A DNA stretch of 64,000 bases from Leeuwenhoekiella palythoae (GTDB lineage Bacteria; Bacteroidota; Bacteroidia; Flavobacteriales; Flavobacteriaceae), in NCBI RefSeq assembly GCF_900130045.1, contig NZ_FQXT01000002.1:434001-498000 (forward strand). Reading direction: 5' to 3'. The stretch's first letter is position 1. The number at the start of each line of letters is the position of its first letter. A program made the translations under genes and the position numbers. Shown here one piece after another: positions 42,243-50,124 of this stretch. The notes under the pieces were generated by a model. That model had not been told where the DNA came from and did no database searches. It saw only the letters and a program-made list of their open reading frames with translations.

Positions 42243-43460
42243 GTGAAGCACGTGATCGCAATTACCGGAATGGCTGCAATTTCTGCAGCAGATACCACTG
42301 AAAACCAGCTTGGAAAACACGCCCTATCCTACGACGACCAACTTGAGGCTTGGGTAGGTAAACTTCCGTCAGCGCTTAAAGCTGAGATTGAAGCCATTCG
42401 TGCTGAAAACCGAAATTATCAGGCTTTGGATGCTTCGGTATTGTATTCGATGTATGTCTCAAGATTGGCGACGCAACAAGCGGGTTGGCAACAAGGAAGT
42501 GATTTTGGGATTAACATAGGGTCGTCACGTGGTGCTACGCAGCTTTTTGAGCAATATTTTGAGCATTTCCTTCAAAATAATAAAAGTGAACCATTGGCTT
42601 CTCCAACGACAACCTTGGGAAATCTTTCATCTTGGGTCGCGCAGGATTTACAAAATAACGGTCCGGATATTTCCCACTCCATCACTTGTTCAACGGCTTT
42701 GCATGCGATGCTTAACGGTGTTGCTTGGTTGCAAGCCGGGATGTGCGATAAGTTTTTGGTTGGTGGTAGTGAGGCCGCATTGACGCCGTTTACCATCGCA
42801 CAGATGAAAGCCATCAAAACCTACTCGCGAGCTCCGGCAGATGCACAATTTCCGTGTTTAGCTTTAGATCTCGATAAAACTGAAAATACAATGGTTTTGG
42901 GTGAAGGTGCTGCTGCAGTTTGTCTTGAAAAAGGAATGAATGAAAATGCACTGGCGTATATCACCGGTGTAGGTTATGCGACCGAAAAGCTCAAACACGC
43001 GGTATCGATTTCTGCGGAAGCGCTATGTTTTCAAAAATCGATGCGTATGGCGATCGAGGATGCTTTTGGAACTGGTCAAGATGATGAGATTTCCGCCTTC
43101 GCGGAAATGAAAAATGACGATCAGATTTTGACATTCGCGGAAATGACCAAGAAAGTAGATGCTGTGGTGATGCACGCACCGGGCACAATTGCTGGTGATA
43201 AAACTGAATATCTGGCTATCAAAAAAATATTTGGAGAACGTCTTCCGTTATTAACAACCAATAAGTGGAAAATTGGACACACCTTTGGAGCGAGTGGTTT
43301 GCTCAGTTTTGATACAGCGATGCACATGGTTCAACGTGGCGAATATGAGGAAGTTCCTTTTATTTCGGCGCAAAAGCCGCCTCAACAAATCAAAAATATC
43401 TTGGTTAATGCGGTGGGTTTTGGTGGCAACGCTGTGAGTATTTTAGTAAGCAAGGCGTAG
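42243..43460 (+). CDS. Beta-ketoacyl synthase-like protein in biotin cluster
   Basis: Condensing enzyme of the KAS I/II fold. I take the GTG at 42243 (MKHVIAITGMAAIS) as the start, giving 405 residues; the longer TTG start at 42159 falls in a -7 box, and a GTG at 42222 is also possible. The active-site triad is intact: Cys149 in SITCSTALHAM, His311 in VMHAPGT and His346 in KIGHTFGASG. Residues about 280-303 are a tandem duplication absent from usual KAS proteins. Lying between bioA and bioB, with no bioC or bioH in the cluster, it may help to make the pimeloyl thioester; ordinary fatty-acid elongation is the alternative. Confidence 0.85.
   Translation: MKHVIAITGMAAISAADTTENQLGKHALSYDDQLEAWVGKLPSALKAEIEAIRAENRNYQALDASVLYSMYVSRLATQQAGWQQGSDFGINIGSSRGATQLFEQYFEHFLQNNKSEPLASPTTTLGNLSSWVAQDLQNNGPDISHSITCSTALHAMLNGVAWLQAGMCDKFLVGGSEAALTPFTIAQMKAIKTYSRAPADAQFPCLALDLDKTENTMVLGEGAAAVCLEKGMNENALAYITGVGYATEKLKHAVSISAEALCFQKSMRMAIEDAFGTGQDDEISAFAEMKNDDQILTFAEMTKKVDAVVMHAPGTIAGDKTEYLAIKKIFGERLPLLTTNKWKIGHTFGASGLLSFDTAMHMVQRGEYEEVPFISAQKPPQQIKNILVNAVGFGGNAVSILVSKA
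43080..43151. repeat. In-frame 36-bp tandem duplication with REP-like palindrome
   Basis: Two 12-codon units encode DDEISAFAEMKN and DDQILTFAEMTK. The first contains a perfect palindrome ATTTCCGC-CTTC-GCGGAAAT (43089-43108); the 13-mer TTCGCGGAAATGA occurs in both at 43098 and 43134. It lies within the ketoacyl-synthase gene. Confidence 0.85.
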
Positions 43461-43570
43461 TTTGCACTATTTATAAACAACATATTTAGTATTTTTGAAA
43501 CCGCTTCCAGAACTTAAACTTCAGAGCGTTTGATTTTGAAGATTTAGGTTTAAGTAAAAAATTGAATTAC

Positions 43571-44650
43571 ATGAGACACAATTGGACCCGCGAAGAAATT
43601 CTAGAGATTTACAATAAACCGTTGATGGAATTGCTTTACGAAGCCGCAACGGTACATCGTGAATTTCACGACCCAAATACGGTACAGGTTTCCACATTAC
43701 TTTCTATAAAAACAGGGGGTTGCCCAGAAGATTGTGGGTACTGCCCGCAAGCAGCCCGATACCATACTGATATTGAAGGTAACGACTTGATGCGAGTAAG
43801 TCACGTAAAAGCGCAAGCCTTACGTGCAAAAGCGGCCGGTAGCTCACGCGTTTGTATGGGTGCTGCCTGGAGAAATGTAAAAGATGGTGAAGAGTTTGAT
43901 CAGGTTTTAGAAATGGTGCGTACCATAAATAAACTGGATATGGAAGTGTGCTGCACGCTAGGTATGATCACCGAAAATCAGGCGCAGCGTCTCGCAGAAG
44001 CCGGTTTGTATGCATACAATCATAACTTAGATACTTCAGAAGATTATTATAAAGATGTGATCTCTACGCGTGCCTTTCAGGATCGCTTAGATACGATAGG
44101 CAATGTGCGTAAGACCAACGTTACGGTTTGTAGTGGAGGAATCATAGGAATGGGAGAAAAAGTAGAAGACCGCGCAGGAATGCTGGTAGCGCTGGCTACT
44201 TTAGATCCACAGCCAGAGAGTGTGCCTATCAATGCGCTTGTAGCAGTTGAAGGAACTCCGATGGAAGATATAGAACCTATTTCTATTTGGGAAATGGTGC
44301 GTATGGTTGCCACTACCCGTATTGTAATGCCGCAGACTCAAGTGCGACTAAGTGCAGGACGTACACAGATGAGCAGAGAAGGGCAAGCCATGTGTTTCTT
44401 TGCCGGGGCAAATTCGATTTTTGCGGGTGATAAACTGCTTACCACGCCTAACCCTGATGTGAACGAGGATATGGAAATGTTCAAGCTGTTAGGATTAAAT
44501 CCACAAGCGCCTTTTGTGAAAAAAGCACAACCGGAAACTGTTGAAGCAGCAGATTCTAAACATTTGCCTAAAGGCGAAAAACCAAAATGGTCAAGACCGG
44601 GGCATACCATTCCGCGTAATGAAGAAGCGAAAGCAAAGGCTAAAGCTTAA
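43571..44650 (+). CDS. bioB: Biotin synthase
   Basis: Radical-SAM enzyme that inserts sulfur into dethiobiotin. The ATG at 43571 gives MRHNWTREEILEIYNKPLMEL (359 residues); a TTG nine bases earlier is the only alternative. The SAM cluster motif is TGGCPEDCGYCPQAARYHT (CxxxCxxC), and the second-cluster ligands lie in VCMGAAWRN, EVCCTLGMI and the Arg of VRLSAGRTQMSREGQAMCF. It ends with an AKAKAKA tail. It is the last biotin gene of the cluster; a cupin-like gene follows after 17 bases. Confidence 0.97.
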   Translation: MRHNWTREEILEIYNKPLMELLYEAATVHREFHDPNTVQVSTLLSIKTGGCPEDCGYCPQAARYHTDIEGNDLMRVSHVKAQALRAKAAGSSRVCMGAAWRNVKDGEEFDQVLEMVRTINKLDMEVCCTLGMITENQAQRLAEAGLYAYNHNLDTSEDYYKDVISTRAFQDRLDTIGNVRKTNVTVCSGGIIGMGEKVEDRAGMLVALATLDPQPESVPINALVAVEGTPMEDIEPISIWEMVRMVATTRIVMPQTQVRLSAGRTQMSREGQAMCFFAGANSIFAGDKLLTTPNPDVNEDMEMFKLLGLNPQAPFVKKAQPETVEAADSKHLPKGEKPKWSRPGHTIPRNEEAKAKAKA

Positions 44651-44667
44651 TTAAATTTAGAGCATAC

Positions 44668-45534
44668 TTGAAACTTACCGAAATACATAGGGTAAAAAGC
44701 ATTACCAAAGCGGAGTTTGTAAAAAACTACCTAAAGCCACAAAAGCCGGTGGTTATAGAGAATCTCATAGGAGATTGGCCGGCGTACGACAAGTGGAGTT
44801 TGGATTATATCAAAGAGATCGCCGGCGATAAAGAAGTGCCGCTCTATGATGATCGTCCGGTAACGCACGAAGATGGTTTTAATCAGGCACACGCCAAAAT
44901 GAAAATGGCAGATTATGTAGATCTGTTGAAGCGTGAACCTACCAACTATCGCATTTTCTTGTATAATATTATGAAGGAAGTGCCTTCGCTTAAGAAGGAT
45001 TTTAAATTTCCGAAGATAGGATTGCGGTTGATCAAGCAGATCCCGATGGTATTTTTTGGGGGTGAGAACTCTAAAGTATTTATGCACCACGATATTGACT
45101 GGGCCAATATTTTACACTTTCATTTCCACGGAAAAAAGCGCTGTATTTTATTTCCGCCAGATCAAACCGAAAATCTGTATAAAGTACCACACTCGTTGAT
45201 CACAAGAGAGGATATAGATTTTGACCATCCTGATTATGAGAAATTTCCGGTACTTAAAAAAGCTGAAGGTTTAGTGTGCGATCTAAAACACGGAGAAACT
45301 TTATATATGCCTGAAGGCTATTGGCATTATATGAAGTATGTAACGCCCGGATTTAGCATGAGCTTGCGTGCATTACCAAGAAAGCCTAAACACCTCTTAC
45401 AAGCCGTGTATAACGTCTTTATCATGCGTCATTACGATAACCTAATGCGTCGCCGTAAAGGACAAGCGTGGATTGATGAGAAAAACGAGCGTGCTATTGC
45501 AGATACCCATAAAAAACACGGGTTGGCGGTTTAA
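44668..45534 (+). CDS. Cupin-like (JmjC/FIH-type) oxygenase
   Basis: Predicted Fe(II)/2-oxoglutarate-dependent hydroxylase. The start is TTG at 44668. The 288-residue product matches the cupin_8 family: an N-terminal KPVVIENLIGDWPAYDKWS, an iron-site H-x-D in VFMHHDIDWANILHFHFHGKK (about 136-156) and a distal His in YMPEGYWHYMKYV (about 212-224). A C-terminal basic region (RRRKGQAW) follows. The substrate is unknown. It follows bioB by 17 bases and is probably cotranscribed; it converges with recX, overlapping by four bases. Confidence 0.85.
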   Translation: MKLTEIHRVKSITKAEFVKNYLKPQKPVVIENLIGDWPAYDKWSLDYIKEIAGDKEVPLYDDRPVTHEDGFNQAHAKMKMADYVDLLKREPTNYRIFLYNIMKEVPSLKKDFKFPKIGLRLIKQIPMVFFGGENSKVFMHHDIDWANILHFHFHGKKRCILFPPDQTENLYKVPHSLITREDIDFDHPDYEKFPVLKKAEGLVCDLKHGETLYMPEGYWHYMKYVTPGFSMSLRALPRKPKHLLQAVYNVFIMRHYDNLMRRRKGQAWIDEKNERAIADTHKKHGLAV

Positions 45535-46031
45535 GGAATCAACTCTTTTGCCTTTTCATAAACCCAATCTCCCGGCCAGCCGCGATAAAGGAGGTAATCA
45601 GCTAGTTTTTTACGCTTTTTGTATTTGTCTTTTTCGGTGAGTTGGTCAAAGCGTTTTAGAGCTAGTTTGTCAAACGTATTTCTGTATTCTTTTTCGGGGA
45701 TTTCGGTAAAGGCTTTGTTGATGAGGTAAGTGCCTATTTCGCGTTGCTTCAGTTCTTGTTTGATGCGGTTTTTCCCCCATTTTTTATGACGAAATTTTCC
45801 ACGGGCAAAACTACGCGCAAAGCGTTCTTCATCTAGAAATTTATGCTGGAGTAAGTGGTAAATGATCGCGTCTACGGCATCGGGTATCATCCGCATTTGA
45901 ATCAACTTTTCACGCACCTCTTTGTGACAGCGATCTTGATAGGCGCAATATGCTTCAAGCTTGCGCTTGGCTTCTTCTACAGTGTAGGTTTTTGTGGGTT
46001 GTTGATTCAAAATTCTAGGTTGAGATTTCAA
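45531..46031 (-). CDS. recX: Regulatory protein RecX
   Basis: Binds and limits RecA filaments. The 166-residue product has the three-helix repeat organisation of RecX: YTVEEAKRKLEAYCAYQDRCHKEVREKL, then FLDEERFARSFARGKFRHKKWGKNRIKQEL (the most conserved segment), then YKKRKKLADYLLYRGWPGDWVYE. The length is standard. It follows rng on the minus strand but is separated from it by a terminator and a double-hairpin repeat. Confidence 0.93.
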   Translation of the reverse strand: MKSQPRILNQQPTKTYTVEEAKRKLEAYCAYQDRCHKEVREKLIQMRMIPDAVDAIIYHLLQHKFLDEERFARSFARGKFRHKKWGKNRIKQELKQREIGTYLINKAFTEIPEKEYRNTFDKLALKRFDQLTEKDKYKKRKKLADYLLYRGWPGDWVYEKAKELIP

Positions 46032-46084
46032 ATTTAAGGTCTTTTTAATCCACTACAGACCAATTTAGTTCAAAGCTTCTAATT

Positions 46085-46117
46085 TTTCTCCCTTTGGGAG
46101 AAATGCCCGTCAGGGCA
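46085..46117. repeat. Double-hairpin REP-like element between rng and recX
   Basis: TTTCTCCC-TTT-GGGAGAAA (46085-46103, perfect) is followed at once by TGCCC-GTCA-GGGCA (46104-46117). I recall this pair from other Flavobacteriaceae spacers, so it is probably a dispersed repeat. Confidence 0.7.
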
Positions 46118-46128
46118 ATGAGGGTCCA

Positions 46129-46163
46129 ATAAAAAACCCCCACCGTTTGCACGATGAGGGTTG
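46129..46163 (-). terminator. Terminator after rng
   Basis: On the minus strand AACCCTCATCG pairs with CGGTGGGGGTT around TGCAAA (two mismatches or wobble pairs), followed by TTTTTATT. Confidence 0.75.
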
Positions 46164-46170
46164 TTTCAGT

Positions 46171-47706
46171 TTATCTAATTTCTTTCCCGTCTTTTGTAAA
46201 ACGGTACTCGAGATACGTGTAAGCATCTCTGGGCATTATTTTAACCCATTTTTTGTGTTCTAAAAACCATTTAGAACGTACTGAAGGGAAGCCTTTTGTC
46301 AAGAAGGCTGCTATAAACGGATGCGTGTGTAACGTGATCTTTTTATAGTCTTTTTTGAATAATTTGATCAAATCTGCTTGTATGCGATTTACAACACTAA
46401 TAGGCGCTTCGATCTCACCGTCTCCGTTAGGGTCTTTTTCTCGAGTTTTTATATTCATCTCGGGACGCACACGTTGACGTGTGATTTGGATAAGACCAAA
46501 TTTACTAGGCGGTAAAATTTTATGCTTGGCACGATCGTCGCTCATCTCATCACGTAGGTGATTAAACAGTTTTTTGCGATTTTCGGCTTTGCTCATATCG
46601 ATAAAATCTACTACTATGATCCCACCCATATCGCGCAGACGTAGCTGCCGTGCGATTTCGGTGGCAGCGATCAAATTCACTTCTAAAGCAGTGTCTTCTT
46701 GACTTTTTGCTTTGCTTGAGCGGTTACCGCTATTTACATCTATTACGTGAAGAGCTTCGGTATGTTCTATTACCAGATAGGCTCCTCTACTCATAGAAAC
46801 GGTCTTGCCAAACGAAGTTTTTATTTGACGCTCTATGCCGTGCTTTTCATAAATAGGCACAGTGTTTTGATAGAGTTTTACGATACTTTCTTTATTAGGT
46901 GCAATCTCTTGCAAGTAATCTTTGATTTGGTAGTACAATGTTTCATCATCTACGCAGATGTTTGTAAACGAGTCGTTAAAGAGGTCTCTTAACATAGAAG
47001 AGGCTCTATTCATCTCGCCTAAAACTTTACTGGGCAAATGAGCATTGTGTAATTTTTTACACATGGCGGTCCAACGGTCCACCAAGTTTTGTAGATCTTT
47101 GTCTAGCTCTGCAACCATTTTTCCTTCAGCGACGGTGCGTACAATCACACCAAAACCTTTGGGGCGAATGCTTTGCATCAAGCGTTTAAGTCTTGCTTTT
47201 TCTTCTCGGGATTCAATTTTTTGAGAAATAGAAATTCGGTCAGAAAAAGGAACGAGAACCACATATCTCCCGGCGATAGAAAGCTCACTGCTAATTCTTG
47301 GGCCTTTAGTTGAGATGGGTTCTTTTACCACTTGAACAAGAATTGACTGGTTAGATTTAACAGCATCTGCTATTTTTCCGTTTTTGTCAATATCTTTTTC
47401 TGTAGGAAAGTTTTTTAAGGAAAAATCCTTGAGTTTACCTGTGCTTACACGTTTTACAAATTTCAAAAGAGTGGGAAGCTGAGGTCCTAGATCGTGATAG
47501 TGCAAAAATGCATCTTTCTCGTAGCCCACATTGACAAATGCGGCGTTAAGACCAGAAACCGTTTTACGTATTTTAGCGATAAGAATATCACCTACGCTAA
47601 ACTGGTTATCTTCCTCATCCTTATGTAATTCTATTAGTTTACCATCTTTTAAAAGGGCAAAATCAACTGAAGTGGAACTGGATCGAATTATTAATTCATT
47701 ATTCAC
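46171..47706 (-). CDS. rng: Ribonuclease E/G family protein
   Basis: Endoribonuclease for rRNA maturation and mRNA decay. The 511-residue product has an S1 domain (about 35-130, with DAFLHYHDLGP), a 5'-sensor/RNase-H-like region and the catalytic Asp pair D323 (VIDVNSG) and D367 (VVDFIDM). The ITRQRVRPEM segment is present, but the zinc-link CPxC that normally follows is replaced by DPNG (about 425-428). It is downstream of HU and the small basic protein and may share their transcript across a 185-base spacer that contains no gene. Confidence 0.94.
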   Translation of the reverse strand: MNNELIIRSSSTSVDFALLKDGKLIELHKDEEDNQFSVGDILIAKIRKTVSGLNAAFVNVGYEKDAFLHYHDLGPQLPTLLKFVKRVSTGKLKDFSLKNFPTEKDIDKNGKIADAVKSNQSILVQVVKEPISTKGPRISSELSIAGRYVVLVPFSDRISISQKIESREEKARLKRLMQSIRPKGFGVIVRTVAEGKMVAELDKDLQNLVDRWTAMCKKLHNAHLPSKVLGEMNRASSMLRDLFNDSFTNICVDDETLYYQIKDYLQEIAPNKESIVKLYQNTVPIYEKHGIERQIKTSFGKTVSMSRGAYLVIEHTEALHVIDVNSGNRSSKAKSQEDTALEVNLIAATEIARQLRLRDMGGIIVVDFIDMSKAENRKKLFNHLRDEMSDDRAKHKILPPSKFGLIQITRQRVRPEMNIKTREKDPNGDGEIEAPISVVNRIQADLIKLFKKDYKKITLHTHPFIAAFLTKGFPSVRSKWFLEHKKWVKIMPRDAYTYLEYRFTKDGKEIR

Positions 47707-47850
47707 GCTTCATTAAATTATATCCACAGCATCATCCACAATGGAGTGCTGCAAAAGATTAAACATTATTTTTCACAGGAATTTGTGTTTGCGATAGGAG
47801 GGTCTGTTTTTCTAAAAACTTAGAAAACGGCTCCTGATGTCAATGAACGG

Positions 47851-47871
47851 TATTATACTAAACGTATAATA
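47851..47871. other. Inverted repeat between small basic gene and rng
   Basis: TATTATAC (47851-47858) pairs with GTATAATA (47864-47871) around TAAAC. On the minus strand it lies 20 bases past the stop of the basic-protein gene; with few T residues behind it, it may be a weak terminator or a processing site. A second A/T stem (GTTTTTCTAA with TTAGAAAAC) lies around 47810-47830. Confidence 0.4.
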
Positions 47872-47891
47872 AAAGAAAAAGTAGTGCTAGA

Positions 47892-47984
47892 CTACTTTTT
47901 CTTCTTGTGACGGTTAGCACGACGACGTTTTTTACGCTTGTGCGTCGCTACCTTGTGTCTTTTTCTTTTCTTACCACTTGGCAT
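47892..47984 (-). CDS. 30-residue highly basic protein, candidate ribosome-associated
   Basis: The minus strand reads ATG CCA AGT GGT ... AAG TAG, a 30-residue protein starting MPSGKKRKRHKVATHKRKK and ending NRHKKKK. By count, 11 Lys, 7 Arg and 3 His make 21 of 30 residues basic, similar to small ribosomal proteins such as bTHX or bL36-sized factors. It starts 24 bases after the HU stop and is too short for usual ORF cut-offs. I recall the same short frame next to HU and rng in other flavobacteria. A ribosomal role, including the bL38 reported in Flavobacterium ribosomes, is a hypothesis I cannot test here. Confidence 0.8.
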   Translation of the reverse strand: MPSGKKRKRHKVATHKRKKRRRANRHKKKK

Positions 47985-48008
47985 AAGAATTCAATTTAAA
48001 ATTAATAG

Positions 48009-48305
48009 TTAGTTTTCGTCTACAGATACGTTTGACTTAACACCTTCAACAAATACCTTTGCAGGTTTAAATGCAGGGATGTTATGAGCTGGTATCTTGA
48101 TTGTAGTATTCTTAGAAATGTTACGGCCGGTTTTCTCAGCACGAGTTTTAATGATAAAACTTCCAAAACCTCTTAGGTAAACGTTGTCACCACCTTCTAA
48201 AGAATTTTTTACTTCAGTCATGAAGGTTTCAACAGTTGCTTGTACATCGTTTTTCTCGATTCCTAGTTTCTCAGAAATTTTGGCAACAATATCTGCTTTT
48301 GTCAT
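48009..48305 (-). CDS. hup: HU-family nucleoid DNA-binding protein
   Basis: Histone-like DNA-bending protein. The 98-residue product starts MTKADIVAKISEKLGIEKND, has the VYLRGFGSFIIKTRAEKTGRN beta-arm signature and ends with an acidic VSVDEN tail after FVEGVKSN. The length and order are canonical. It is first in a minus-strand unit with the small basic protein and perhaps rng, and is divergent from mutY. Confidence 0.96.
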   Translation of the reverse strand: MTKADIVAKISEKLGIEKNDVQATVETFMTEVKNSLEGGDNVYLRGFGSFIIKTRAEKTGRNISKNTTIKIPAHNIPAFKPAKVFVEGVKSNVSVDEN

Positions 48306-48343
48306 TGCTTGTTATTTTAGGGGGTTAAAAATTTTCAAGGGTG

Positions 48344-48351
48344 CAAATATA
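48344..48351 (-). promoter_or_regulatory. -7 box TATATTTG for hup
   Basis: Perfect match on the minus strand, about 38 bases before the hup ATG; a TTG lies 21 bases upstream of it. Confidence 0.6.
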
Positions 48352-48433
48352 CATATTAATAAATCAATATTTCAAGCGTAAAAGATTAAAATATAACTAG
48401 ATAAACGGTTAATTTGACCAAAAGGTATTTTTT

Positions 48434-49522
48434 GTGTTAAACTTTTCTAAAAAACTCATACACTGGTATTTACAAAATAAGCGAGAACTGCCCTGGCGAC
48501 AAACTCAAGACCCTTATAGCATTTGGTTGTCTGAAATCATACTTCAGCAAACGCGTGTAGAGCAGGGAATGCCCTACTATTTTAGCTTTGTGGAGACCTA
48601 TCCTGACGTAAAAGCACTGGCTGCTGCTCGAGAAGATGACGTCCTTAAATTATGGCAAGGCTTAGGTTATTATTCACGCGCCAGAAACCTGCACGCCACG
48701 GCAAAAAAGGTAGCTTATGATCTTAATGGTGTTTTTCCTGATACGTATAAAGAATTAAAGAAGCTTAAAGGAGTGGGGGACTACACCGCCAGTGCTATTG
48801 CTTCTATATGTTTTAATGAAGCAACTGCTGTGGTTGATGGTAATGTATATCGCGTGCTCTCTAGAATTTATGGGATAGACACTCCTATTAATAGTACACC
48901 CGGGGCGAAAGAATTTAAAGCTTTGGCTCAAGAGCTTATAGATAAGAAGGATCCGGCTACATTCAACCAAGCGATTATGGAATTTGGCGCCACACAATGT
49001 AAGCCTAAGAATCCGTATTGTTTGCATTGCCCTTTCAGCGAAAGCTGTGTCGCTTTTCAGCAAGGGAGGATTGCAGATTTACCCGTAAAGAAAGGAAAGA
49101 TCAAAGTGCGGGATCGCTTTTTTAATTATTTGATTTTTATCACTCCTAAAGGTGAAACCCTGATTCAACAACGTAAAGAAAAAGGAATTTGGCGCGGACT
49201 ATTTGACTTTCCGCTTTTAGAAACTGAAAAGGACTTGCAGAAAGAACACTTTCGCGAAAGCGTAAACAAGTTGATGATCTTAGGAAAGGATAAATCGGTC
49301 AAATTTGAAGCGTTGCCGGTAGAAGAGATTATTCTGCAACAACGAGCGCCTATTATACATAAGCTATCGCATCAAAAGCTACACGTGAAGTTTTGGGTAA
49401 TAAAGCTTAGTGAAGCATCTGGTTTGCAGATGATCGCTTATGAGCGTTTAGGTGATTTTGCGGTTCCGCGAGTAATAGATCGTTTTTTAGAAGACTTTGA
49501 TTTTAAAGACTTTTTAGAATAA
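48434..49522 (+). CDS. mutY: A/G-specific adenine glycosylase
   Basis: Removes adenine mispaired with 8-oxoguanine. GTG start at 48434. The 362-residue product shows LPWRQTQDPYSIWLSEIILQQTRV with the catalytic Glu, the helix-hairpin-helix LKGVGDYTASAIA, the catalytic Asp in VVDGNVYRV, the [4Fe-4S] ligands CKPKNPYCLHCPFSESC and a C-terminal NUDIX-like domain. A CTTTCGCGAAAG palindrome lies in the variable part of that domain. It is first in the mutY-ssb-gldE-gldD order that is well conserved in gliding flavobacteria. Confidence 0.95.
   Translation: MLNFSKKLIHWYLQNKRELPWRQTQDPYSIWLSEIILQQTRVEQGMPYYFSFVETYPDVKALAAAREDDVLKLWQGLGYYSRARNLHATAKKVAYDLNGVFPDTYKELKKLKGVGDYTASAIASICFNEATAVVDGNVYRVLSRIYGIDTPINSTPGAKEFKALAQELIDKKDPATFNQAIMEFGATQCKPKNPYCLHCPFSESCVAFQQGRIADLPVKKGKIKVRDRFFNYLIFITPKGETLIQQRKEKGIWRGLFDFPLLETEKDLQKEHFRESVNKLMILGKDKSVKFEALPVEEIILQQRAPIIHKLSHQKLHVKFWVIKLSEASGLQMIAYERLGDFAVPRVIDRFLEDFDFKDFLE
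49249..49260. repeat. Palindrome CTTTCGCGAAAG inside mutY
   Basis: Perfect 12-base palindrome read as part of HFRESVNK. I recall similar 'CTTTCGCGAAAGCG' palindromes as dispersed repeats in this family, but a chance occurrence cannot be excluded. Confidence 0.35.
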
Positions 49523-49572
49523 AATAAAGAATTTTGACCCGTATTTATTGTGAGGTGTTAACGCCATTTTAG

Positions 49573-49603
49573 TTGAGCAACTCCTTAATTTTAGTTACTT
49601 TTG
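49573..49603 (+). promoter_or_regulatory. ssb promoter, TTG-N20-TACTTTTG
   Basis: TTG at 49573-49575 and TACTTTTG at 49596-49603 with a 20-base spacer match the flavobacterial consensus; the leader is about 15 bases. Confidence 0.7.
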
Positions 49604-49623
49604 ACCTCTAAAACTTAGAGAAT

Positions 49624-50097
49624 ATGTCTGGTACGCTAAATAAAGTAATGCTCATAGGGCACACGGGTGATGATGTAAAGATGCACTATTTTGAAGGCGG
49701 TGGAGCGATTGGTCGTTTTCCACTTGCGACAAATGAGACGTATACTAACCGTACTACGGGAGAGCGCGTAAGTAATACTGAGTGGCATAACATCGTCGTG
49801 CGTAACAAAGGAGCTGAGATTTGCGAAAAGTATCTCAAAAAAGGAGATAAAGTGTATGTCGAAGGAAGAATCAAAACGCGTAAGTGGCAAGATGAATCTG
49901 GCGCTGAGCGTTACAGTACAGAAATTCAATGTACAGACTTCACTTTTTTAACGCCTAAAGATGCTAGCGGAATGACCTCGCAGTCTACAGGTGCGCAGCC
50001 GGCACAAAGCACTGCTCCTGCAAGCACTCCTAAACCTTCTCCATCACCGGTCTCTCCCGGTTATGAAGATGACGATGAAGACGATTTACCATTTTAA
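49624..50097 (+). CDS. ssb: Single-stranded DNA-binding protein
   Basis: Protects single-stranded DNA and recruits repair factors. The 157-residue product has the OB fold (MSGTLNKVMLIGHTGDDVKM, TEWHNIVVRNKGAEICEKYLKKGDKVYVEGRI), a Ser/Pro/Thr-rich linker (about 115-145) and the acidic partner-binding tip DDDEDDLPF. It has its own promoter and is followed after 27 bases by gldE. Confidence 0.96.
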   Translation: MSGTLNKVMLIGHTGDDVKMHYFEGGGAIGRFPLATNETYTNRTTGERVSNTEWHNIVVRNKGAEICEKYLKKGDKVYVEGRIKTRKWQDESGAERYSTEIQCTDFTFLTPKDASGMTSQSTGAQPAQSTAPASTPKPSPSPVSPGYEDDDEDDLPF

Positions 50098-50124
50098 TTA
50101 TACCGACTAAACAAATTAATTGCA

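Noticed and set aside
47718-47745. Two near-matches to DnaA boxes (ATATCCACA, TCATCCACA)
   Set aside because: Each has one mismatch, they lie in the rng leader, and there is no dnaA, dnaN or AT-rich unwinding region nearby, so an origin is not supported.
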